From: Bacteroidales bacterium
GTDB taxonomy: Bacteria; Bacteroidota; Bacteroidia; Bacteroidales; Marinilabiliaceae
Direction of reading: 5' to 3'
DNA length: 9,565 bases
NCBI GenBank assembly: GCA_900766825.1
Contig: CAAFWU010000062.1
Coordinates: forward strand, 1 to 9,565
Below, piece by piece: positions 1 to 5,397 of this stretch (position 1 is the stretch's first letter; each line of letters starts with the position of its first letter). Under the pieces are notes generated by a model that did no database searches, was not told the origin of the DNA, and was given only the letters and a program-made list of their open reading frames with translations. A program made the position numbers and the translations under genes.

Positions 1-40
1 GAGGTCCTTGTGTCGAATGATGGAGGAGTGTGAATGTGTA

Positions 41-91
41 GGGGGGGGTGGGGGGGGGGGGGGTGATGGGGAAGAAGAAGGGGGGGGGGGG
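41..91. repeat. G-homopolymer / low-complexity tract at left end
   Basis: The + strand carries G8-T-G14 (41-63), then a short purine stretch with ATGGGGAAGAAGAA, then G12 (80-91). It is not coding. The right end of the window (9521-9565) carries the reverse-complement type of tract (C12-A-C7), so the two ends form an imperfect inverted pair. A C-rich tract at 1574-1614 also resembles it in inverted orientation. Such tracts could form G-quadruplexes, vary in length by slippage, or simply mark places where an assembly breaks; the sequence alone cannot decide. Confidence 0.75.
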
Positions 92-117
92 AGATTGTAC
101 ATACATAATAGAAAAAT

Positions 118-158
118 AATCTCCACTACCTTGATTTCTTAATAAGGTGATGGAGATT
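118..158. other. Strong hairpin upstream of the Fic gene
   Basis: AATCTCCA (118-125) is perfectly complementary to TGGAGATT (151-158). After a C/A mismatch and a T/G wobble, the stem continues with ACCTT (128-132) pairing with AAGGT (144-148), leaving an 11-base loop. On the + strand no T-run follows, so it is not a classical terminator in that direction. On the - strand the stem is followed by ATTTTTC, which would suit termination of a gene reading leftward out of the window. It could also be a regulatory stem ahead of the Fic gene. I see no clear promoter and no gene in the remaining bases 1-226. Confidence 0.5.
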
Positions 159-226
159 GGATATGCTAAATGCTTAATGAACTTTAGGAGGGTCAATTTT
201 GATGCAAAAGAATAGATGTGAATCAT

Positions 227-1336
227 ATGAGCGATGAAGAGAAATATACGATACATGGACTTGATGAGTATATCCATCAGGGTGAACCAGGACGACGGGA
301 ACGTGGCGAAACTTGGAAAGTGGCCATCGGTCTGCAGCTCGTGGATGGGCTTCGTACGTCCAATTATTTGATTAACACCGCTCTTCGCCATATTGAAGGT
401 GATATTGATATAAAGGAAGCCAAGGCACTCATTGACTCGTATTATGTGTCGGCCGCAGGCAGAAAGGAAACAGAAAACCAGAGGACAGAAGAAGCAGATA
501 AAGTGTCTGCCCGTATTGCAGAGTTACTTGGCGAGAAGACCTTTTCTTTCTCGCCAGCACAGTTGACCTCGATTCACCGCCGCTTGTTTGATGGCATCTA
601 CAAACAGGCTGGGCGCATACGTGACTACAACATCACCAAGAAGGAATGGGTGTTGGGCGGAGAGACTGTGTATTACGCAAGTGCCGACACCATCAGCGAC
701 ACGCTGGAATATGACCTGCAGCAGGAGCGCAATTTTGACTACAAGGGCCTAACCATTGACGATGCCATCCTGCACCTGACTCGCTTTTGTGCCAATCTTT
801 GGCAGATACACCCGTTCTGTGAAGGCAACACCCGCACTACGGCTGTATTTATGATAAAGTATCTGCGTACGCTGGGCTTCAATGTTCTAAACGACGTGTT
901 TGCCGACAACTCGTGGTATTTCCGCAATGCCTTGGTGCGAGCCAATTACAGAAACGTGCCCCGAGGGATCGAGTATTCCTGTGTCTATTTAGAGCACTTC
1001 TTCCGTAGTATGCTACTTGGCGAAAAGCATGACTTGCGCAACAGAATTATGCATGTGGATTGGGAAAAGGTAGAGGATAGTCGTCCCGCCCAAAGTGCAA
1101 ATGCAGAGATTCAAAGTACAAACTTGCCTCCAAAGTGCAAAATTTGCACTTTGGAGGAGCTGGCATTGCTTCGCATAGTCATGTCCAACCCATCTGCTAC
1201 ACAAAAAGAGATAGCTGCCCAAATAGGAAAATCGGAGCGCACGGTAAAGTCCATCACCGTCCAACTGCAGGAGAAGGGCATTCTCCTGCGAATGAACGGC
1301 AAAAGAAATGGTCATTGGGTGATTGTAGAAAATTAA
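227..1336 (+). CDS. Fic-domain protein with C-terminal winged helix-turn-helix
   Basis: This is a Fic (Fido) family protein of 369 residues. Such enzymes usually transfer AMP or another nucleotide part to a hydroxyl group on a target protein. Numbered from ATG 227, the catalytic motif is HPFCEGNTRT (H195 to T204), within a domain of about residues 100-265. The preceding QAGRIRDYNITK stretch, around residues 128-139, is also typical. Residues 307-367 look like a winged helix-turn-helix (QKEIAAQIGKSERTVKSI), suggesting DNA binding and possibly self-regulation. The N-terminal helical region (GLQLVDGL near residue 36) occupies the place of an inhibitory helix but lacks the usual S/TxxxE/G pattern. 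The catalytic motif has T for the usual G after GN, and A for the second Arg. I prefer ATG 227; GTG 218 is an in-frame alternative and a stop lies at 200. The target is unknown. A perfect 31-base palindrome lies inside the gene at 1127-1157. Confidence 0.9.
   Translation: MSDEEKYTIHGLDEYIHQGEPGRRERGETWKVAIGLQLVDGLRTSNYLINTALRHIEGDIDIKEAKALIDSYYVSAAGRKETENQRTEEADKVSARIAELLGEKTFSFSPAQLTSIHRRLFDGIYKQAGRIRDYNITKKEWVLGGETVYYASADTISDTLEYDLQQERNFDYKGLTIDDAILHLTRFCANLWQIHPFCEGNTRTTAVFMIKYLRTLGFNVLNDVFADNSWYFRNALVRANYRNVPRGIEYSCVYLEHFFRSMLLGEKHDLRNRIMHVDWEKVEDSRPAQSANAEIQSTNLPPKCKICTLEELALLRIVMSNPSATQKEIAAQIGKSERTVKSITVQLQEKGILLRMNGKRNGHWVIVEN
1127..1157. repeat. 31-bp palindrome with flanking half-site copies inside the Fic gene
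   Basis: CCTCCAAAGTGCAAA (1127-1141) and TTTGCACTTTGGAGG (1143-1157) are exact reverse complements around a single A. The core CAAAGTGCAAA also occurs at 1091-1101, and CAAAGTACAAA at 1112-1122, so four half-sites lie within about 65 bases. They fall in the linker between the Fic domain and the winged helix, and encode the QSAN / QSTN / KCKIC stretch. It could be an operator for the protein's own DNA-binding domain, an inserted palindromic repeat that stayed in frame, or an RNA stem in the message. Confidence 0.85.
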
Positions 1337-1339
1337 TTA

Positions 1340-1531
1340 GTTATAACAACAAAAGAGATAGACGAGAAATCACTTGCGAATGCGCATCGCCTGTTTGAAT
1401 CGGGCGACATCGACGGCATTCCAGTGGGCACCACCGCGGGGTTGCAACAGATAAATCGTTATCTACTAGCATGGCACACCACACCCACAATTTGTCGACT
1501 GAAACCAACATATTTAGCAATACAAGGTTGA
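1340..1531 (+). pseudogene. Truncated second Fic-family gene (N-terminal remnant)
   Basis: In the frame of the upstream Fic gene, directly after its stop, bases from about 1340 read V-I-T-T-K-E-I-D-E-K-S-L-A-N-A-H-R-L-F-E and on through SGDIDGIPVGTTAGLQQINRYL. This is the characteristic N-terminal region of small Fic (cell filamentation type) proteins, where it normally runs into a YLFDGLY-x-FAG-x-IR segment and then the HPF motif. Here similarity ends near base 1465 and the frame stops at TGA 1529-1531, with no catalytic motif. There is no start codon; ATA at 1343-1345 may be a decayed ATG. I take it as a degraded remnant left by deletion or recombination next to the intact Fic gene. Family assignment rests on remembered sequence patterns only. 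Confidence 0.7.
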
Positions 1532-1573
1532 ACAACTACCAAATGAGTCTTATCAAAAAAAACGCAACATACA

Positions 1574-1614
1574 TCCCCCCTACCCTTCTTCCCATTAATC
1601 CCTCCCTCCCCCCT
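1574..1614. repeat. C-rich tract between the Fic remnant and the his promoter
   Basis: This tract is almost pure pyrimidine and begins and ends with TCCCCCCT (1574-1581 and 1607-1614). Read on the - strand, bases 1566-1599 give TAATGGGAAGAAGGGTAGG and then GGGGATGTATG, which resembles the left-end tract (TGATGGGGAAGAAGAAGG, then G's). The Fic gene and its remnant are therefore bracketed by similar G-rich sequences in inverted orientation. The tract ends two bases before the -33 box of the his promoter. Confidence 0.6.
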
Positions 1615-1615
1615 A

Positions 1616-1647
1616 TTTGATTTTAAGAAATCTTTTGTGTAACTTTG
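1616..1647 (+). promoter_or_regulatory. Bacteroidetes-type promoter of the his operon
   Basis: TTTG (1616-1619), a spacer of exactly 20 bases, and TAACTTTG (1640-1647) match the Bacteroidetes -33/-7 consensus (TTTG, N19-21, TAnnTTTG) at every defined position. Transcription would start near 1652-1655, giving a leader of about 410 bases before hisG. A small stem (GTTA 1656-1659 with TAAC 1665-1668, extendable through GTCG 1651-1654 and CGAC 1668-1671) would lie at the very 5' end of the RNA. Confidence 0.75.
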
Positions 1648-1771
1648 AACGTCGGGTTAAGAGATAACGACCTTTGGCTTAAAATTTGGGAGAGGGGTTT
1701 TAACTTTCTCTACAGCAGAAGGCTCGTTCTGAAACACGACACTTATTGCATTTTTGACAATAAAGAAACCG

Positions 1772-1852
1772 ATGACAAACTATATGGTACATCACGCAGT
1801 GGCACATCATGTCCACCATCATCATCAGATGGGGGGCGGGCTGAGTGCGTGA
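1772..1852 (+). CDS. hisL: Histidine operon leader peptide
   Basis: This is a 26-residue open frame with eight His codons. From the internal ATG 1784 it reads M-V-H-H-A-V-A-H-H-V, then four His in a row (1814-1825), Gln, Met, three Gly, Leu, Ser, Ala and TGA (1850-1852). Such clustering of the regulatory amino acid just before a biosynthetic operon is the hallmark of a ribosome-mediated attenuator: the ribosome stalls on His codons when charged tRNA-His is scarce. ATG 1772 is preceded by an A-rich stretch (AATAAAGAAACCG) like those before the his genes, so I prefer it; ATG 1784 (22 residues) is the alternative. A stop at 1730-1732 closes the frame upstream. The peptide itself probably has no other function. 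Confidence 0.88.
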   Translation: MTNYMVHHAVAHHVHHHHQMGGGLSA

Positions 1853-1988
1853 CGTCATCAGAGTGACTATCGGACTTTGGCAAGCTCCCCTGAAATCTAC
1901 TTCGAGGGGAATTTGACCTACACGAGATATTCTTAAGGCTCGCCCCTCGAAACACAGAATACGAGGGACGAGCCTTTGCTCTTTTCTC
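1812..1988 (+). promoter_or_regulatory. His attenuator: six alternating pairing segments
   Basis: Six RNA segments can pair in two exclusive ways. Set 1 (terminating): 1812-1820 (His codons) with 1828-1835 (one bulged A); TCCCCT 1886-1891 with AGGGGA 1905-1910; and the terminator stem 1935-1949 with 1962-1976. Set 2 (antiterminating): GGGGGGC 1831-1837 with GCTCCCC 1884-1890 (one G-U), and TTCGAGGGG 1901-1909 with CCCCTCGAA 1943-1951 (nine perfect pairs, which remove one arm of the terminator). A ribosome stalled on early His codons disrupts the first stem and favours set 2, allowing read-through into hisG. With enough histidine the ribosome reaches the stop at 1850, covers 1831-1837, and set 1 forms. 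Pairings were read by eye; the mechanism is inferred from the known enterobacterial his leader. Confidence 0.8.
1935..1988 (+). terminator. Attenuator terminator hairpin before hisG
   Basis: AAGGCTCG (1935-1942) pairs with CGAGCCTT (1969-1976). After one C/A mismatch, CCCTCG (1944-1949) pairs with CGAGGG (1962-1967), giving 14 base pairs and a 12-base loop. The sequence after it, TGCTCTTTTCTC (1977-1988), is U-rich in RNA but interrupted, so termination may be partial. Its position 90 bases before hisG and its overlap with the antiterminator stem mark it as the conditional terminator of the leader. Confidence 0.75.
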
Positions 1989-2063
1989 AACCCTCAGCTT
2001 TAAATCAATTCGAGGCAAGGAGAGAGCTGAAACTCACTGAATAAAAAAACAAACAATCATACT

Positions 2064-2933
2064 ATGGCAACACTTCGCATAGCCGTACAGACCAAGGGTC
2101 GTCTTTTTGAAGAGACCATGACCATGCTCAGCGAGAGCAGCATCAAGATTGAGCAGAGCAAACGCACTCTGCTTATCCCAGCCAAGAACTTCCCAGTGGA
2201 GATTCTCTATCTCCGCGATGACGATATTCCTCAGGCGGTGGCCAGTGGCATTGCCGATGTGGGCATTGTGGGCGAGAACGAGTTCGAGGAGCGCCAAGAG
2301 GATGCTGAGATTGTTAAGCGACTGGATTTCAGCAAGTGCCGTCTTTCGCTGGCCATACCTAAGGCTTGCATGACGGACTATGAGACTCTGGGCCTTAAGT
2401 GGTTCGAGGGCAAGAAGATTGCCACTTCGTACCCTGGCATTCTGCAGCGTTTTCTGGACAAAAATGGCATAAAGGCCAACGTTCACGTCATCACGGGCTC
2501 GGTGGAGATTGCCCCTGGCATTGGCTTGGCGGACTGCATATTCGACATTGTGAGCTCGGGTGCCACCTTGGTTAGCAACAACTTGGTGGAGGTTGAGGTG
2601 GTCATGAAGTCGGAGGCGGTGCTGATTGGCAACCGTGGCTTGACCGACGAGAAGCGTGAGATTCTGAGCGAGCTGCTCTTCCGCTTCGACTCCTACAAGA
2701 ATGCCGAGGGCAAGAAATACATAGTCTTGAACATACAGACCAGCAAGTTGGGCGAGGTGGGGAAACTGCTCCCAGGTCTCAAAGCGCCCACCATCACGGC
2801 GTTGGAGACTCAGGGCTGGAGCTCAGTGGCCTCAGTTATTGAGGAGAAGCATTTCTGGGAAATCATTGGCAAGCTGAAGCAGTTGGGTGCCGAGGGCATT
2901 CTGGTTATGCCTATCGAGAAGATGATTATGTAA
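2064..2933 (+). CDS. hisG: ATP phosphoribosyltransferase, long form
   Basis: This enzyme catalyses the committed first step of histidine synthesis, joining ATP and PRPP to give phosphoribosyl-ATP. At 289 residues it is the long form. The N-terminal substrate lobes start with LRIAVQTKGRL (4-14) and contain the segment GIADVGIVGENEFEE (62-76). The PRPP-binding loop is DIVSSGATL (161-169), preceded by the GSVEIAPGIGLAD stretch (145-157). From about residue 212 to the end is the ACT-like regulatory domain through which histidine inhibits long-form HisG. Being long form, it should not need HisZ. ATG 2064 follows an A-rich region and begins the typical family N-terminus. It is the first structural gene after the attenuator, 36 bases before hisD. 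Confidence 0.97.
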   Translation: MATLRIAVQTKGRLFEETMTMLSESSIKIEQSKRTLLIPAKNFPVEILYLRDDDIPQAVASGIADVGIVGENEFEERQEDAEIVKRLDFSKCRLSLAIPKACMTDYETLGLKWFEGKKIATSYPGILQRFLDKNGIKANVHVITGSVEIAPGIGLADCIFDIVSSGATLVSNNLVEVEVVMKSEAVLIGNRGLTDEKREILSELLFRFDSYKNAEGKKYIVLNIQTSKLGEVGKLLPGLKAPTITALETQGWSSVASVIEEKHFWEIIGKLKQLGAEGILVMPIEKMIM

Positions 2934-2969
2934 GGCGAGGTCCTGTAAAAAAGAAGAAAACGAGTTGGT

Positions 2970-4259
2970 ATGGAAATAGTCAGCTATCCAGACAAAGCCC
3001 AGTGGGGCGAGTTGCTGCGCAGACCTCACATTGACAACAGCAGCCTGATGCAGACGGTGCAAGGTGTCATAGACGACGTGCGCCAACGAGGCGATGCTGC
3101 GGTGCGCGAGTACGAAGCCAAGTTTGACAAAGTGGAGCTAACCGACCTGCTGGTGAGCCCCGAAGAGATGGAGAGAGCCGAGGCCGAGGTGAGCCCCGAG
3201 CTTAAGCAAGCCATTCGCACGGCGGCCGACAACATTGGCAAGTTCCATGCTGCGCAAGACGTGGCTCTGCCCTGTGTAGAGACCATGCCTGGCGTGCGCT
3301 GCTGGCAGAAGGCGGTGCCCATAAGCCATGTGGGCCTCTACATACCAGGTGGCACGGCGCCCCTTTTCTCCACCGTGCTGATGCTGGCCTTGCCCGCCAA
3401 AATTGCAGGCTGCCGCGAGATTGTGATGTGCACCCCACCCATGAGAGACGGACGCGTGAACCCCGCTGTGGCCTATGCCGCACGTGTGGCTGGCGTGTCA
3501 AAACTCTTCAAGGTAGGTGGCGTGCAAGCCATAGCCGCCATGGCCTACGGCACCGAGAGCATACCCCGTGTCTACAAGATTTTTGGTCCTGGCAACCAGT
3601 ATGTTACAGCAGCCAAACAGGCAGTGAGCCTAAGCCAAGTGGCCATTGATATGCCCGCAGGCCCATCGGAGGTTGAGGTTATTGCCGACGAGACGGCCAC
3701 CCCCCGTTTTGTGGCTGCCGACCTGCTGAGCCAAGCCGAACATGGTGCCGACAGTCAGGCCATACTTATTACCTCGAGCCCCGAGTTGGCCGAGCAGACC
3801 ATGGCCGAGGTGGAGCGTCAGCTGGACGAACTGAGCCGACGCGAGCTAACAGAGAAGAGTCTGGCTCACAGCAAGATAATTGTGGTGCACGACCTAAGCG
3901 AGGTCATTGACATAACCAACGAGTATGCCCCCGAGCACCTAATTATCCAAACTGCTGACCCCCATGCCATTGCAGAGCGCATAGAGAATGCGGGGTCCCT
4001 CTTCTTGGGTCACTATACACCCGAGAGTGCTGGCGACTACGCCAGTGGCACGAACCACACCCTGCCCACCAGTGGCTACGCTCATGCCTACAATGGTGTG
4101 AATTTGGACAGCTTCCGCAAAAAAATGACCATGCAGGAGATAACGGCCGAGGGCGTACACCACATTGCCCAAACCGTAGAGGTGATGGCCCACAACGAGA
4201 TGCTCACAGCCCACGAGGCTGCCATGCGGTTCCGCCGTCAGGCTCTTGAGGGTAAGTAA
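2970..4259 (+). CDS. hisD: Histidinol dehydrogenase
   Basis: This NAD- and zinc-dependent enzyme carries out the last two steps, oxidising L-histidinol to histidinal and then to histidine. At 429 residues it is of normal family length. All key residues are visible and keep a constant offset of four from the E. coli enzyme: zinc ligands Q255, H258 (SQAEHG), D356 (AGDYASGTNH) and H415 (TAHEAAM), and catalytic E322-H323 (YAPEHL). Other signatures are GLYIPGGTAPL (122-132), KVGGVQAIAAMAYGT (181-195), FGPGNQYV (205-212) and DMPAGPSEVEV (227-237). It is second in the his operon, with 71 bases before hisC and no terminator in that gap. Confidence 0.98.
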   Translation: MEIVSYPDKAQWGELLRRPHIDNSSLMQTVQGVIDDVRQRGDAAVREYEAKFDKVELTDLLVSPEEMERAEAEVSPELKQAIRTAADNIGKFHAAQDVALPCVETMPGVRCWQKAVPISHVGLYIPGGTAPLFSTVLMLALPAKIAGCREIVMCTPPMRDGRVNPAVAYAARVAGVSKLFKVGGVQAIAAMAYGTESIPRVYKIFGPGNQYVTAAKQAVSLSQVAIDMPAGPSEVEVIADETATPRFVAADLLSQAEHGADSQAILITSSPELAEQTMAEVERQLDELSRRELTEKSLAHSKIIVVHDLSEVIDITNEYAPEHLIIQTADPHAIAERIENAGSLFLGHYTPESAGDYASGTNHTLPTSGYAHAYNGVNLDSFRKKMTMQEITAEGVHHIAQTVEVMAHNEMLTAHEAAMRFRRQALEGK

Positions 4260-4330
4260 GAGGAACATAGAGCTCCCCCCTCAAAAAAAATACCAACACA
4301 CACAGTTTTCCCCAAAAACCAACTCATCCA

Positions 4331-5356
4331 ATGACACTAGAGCAACTTGTACGTCCCAACATATGGAGTTTGGCCCCCTACTCATGCGCACGCAACGAGT
4401 TTAAGGGCGAGGCCAAAGCATTTTTGGATGCCAACGAAAACCCCTATGGCACCCTGAACCGCTACCCCGATCCTTTGCAACTGGAGGCTAAGGGTCTCAT
4501 TGCCCACCTGCGTGGCGTGAAGCCAGAAAACATAATGTTTGGCAATGGATCGGACGAGCCTATCGACTTGGTCTACCGCATCTTCTGCCGCCCTGGGGTG
4601 GACAACGTTGTGGCCATTGAGCCAACGTATGGCATGTACAAGGTGCAGGCGGACATAAACGATGTGGAGTACCGACCCGTATTGCTCGATGCCGAGTTCC
4701 AGATTGACGTGGACAAGTTGCTGGCCGCCACCGATGCCAACACCAAGGTCATCTGGCTCTGCTCGCCCAACAACCCTACGGGTAATTTACTGAGGACGAG
4801 CGACATAGAGCGTGTACTGAGGGAGTTTGGGGGCATGGTTATTGTGGACGAGGCCTATATTGACTTTGCCGATGCCGATAGCTGGACCAAGAGGCTGAAC
4901 GAGTTCGAGAGACTCATTGTGCTCCAGACGTTCTCCAAAGCGTGGGGCTTGGCAGGCTGCCGATGTGGCATGGCCTACGCCAGCGAGGAGATTATTGGCA
5001 TATTCAATAAGGTCAAGTACCCCTACAACATCAACAAGTTGACTCAGGAGAAGGTGGTTGAGGCTCTGCACGATGCTAACCAAACGGCTGAGTGCGTGCG
5101 CACCTTGGTTGCCGAGCGCGAGAAGATGAGGACCGACCTGCAGACTCTTGGTTGTGTGAAACACATCTACCCTTCGGATGCCAACTTCTTGTTGGTTGAG
5201 GTGTCGGATGCCAATGGCATCTATAAATCGTTGGCCAACACAGGTGTGGTCACTCGCAACCGCAACAGCGTGAAGCTTTGCCAAGGGTGCATCCGCATAA
5301 CCGTGGGCACCCCCGAAGAGAATGAGCTTTTGATTAGCGAGATGAAGAAATTGTAG
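4331..5356 (+). CDS. hisC: Histidinol-phosphate aminotransferase
   Basis: This class I/II PLP-dependent aminotransferase converts imidazole-acetol phosphate to histidinol phosphate with glutamate as amino donor. At 341 residues it has usual length. Signatures are the N-terminal LDANENPYG (32-40), GNGSDEPID (71-79), SPNNPTGN (145-152, with the PLP-contacting N147), VDEAYIDF (172-179, with D173 and Y176), the PLP lysine K203 in TFSKAWGLAG (200-209), and the substrate carboxylate-binding R322 in IRITVGT. The frame lies between hisD and hisB on the same strand, 41 bases before hisB, so one message is expected. Start ATG 4331 follows an A-rich leader. Confidence 0.97.
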   Translation: MTLEQLVRPNIWSLAPYSCARNEFKGEAKAFLDANENPYGTLNRYPDPLQLEAKGLIAHLRGVKPENIMFGNGSDEPIDLVYRIFCRPGVDNVVAIEPTYGMYKVQADINDVEYRPVLLDAEFQIDVDKLLAATDANTKVIWLCSPNNPTGNLLRTSDIERVLREFGGMVIVDEAYIDFADADSWTKRLNEFERLIVLQTFSKAWGLAGCRCGMAYASEEIIGIFNKVKYPYNINKLTQEKVVEALHDANQTAECVRTLVAEREKMRTDLQTLGCVKHIYPSDANFLLVEVSDANGIYKSLANTGVVTRNRNSVKLCQGCIRITVGTPEENELLISEMKKL

Positions 5357-5397
5357 GGTTCCCCCCTCCCATAGAACAAGAAACAAGAAAGACAAAG

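Noticed and set aside
1685..1708. Possible second promoter TTTG (1685-1688) and TAACTTTC (1701-1708) in the leader
   Set aside because: The spacer is only 12 bases instead of 19-21 and the last base of the -7 box is wrong; the promoter at 1616-1647 fits much better.
1850..1857. Palindrome TGACGTCA right after the leader stop
   Set aside because: It is an 8-base palindrome resembling a eukaryotic CRE site; a chance match with no bacterial meaning I can support.
1645..1866. 73-codon + strand frame in the his leader region
   Set aside because: It begins with TTG, overlaps the His-rich leader in another frame, and shows no family features; the region is explained as an RNA leader.
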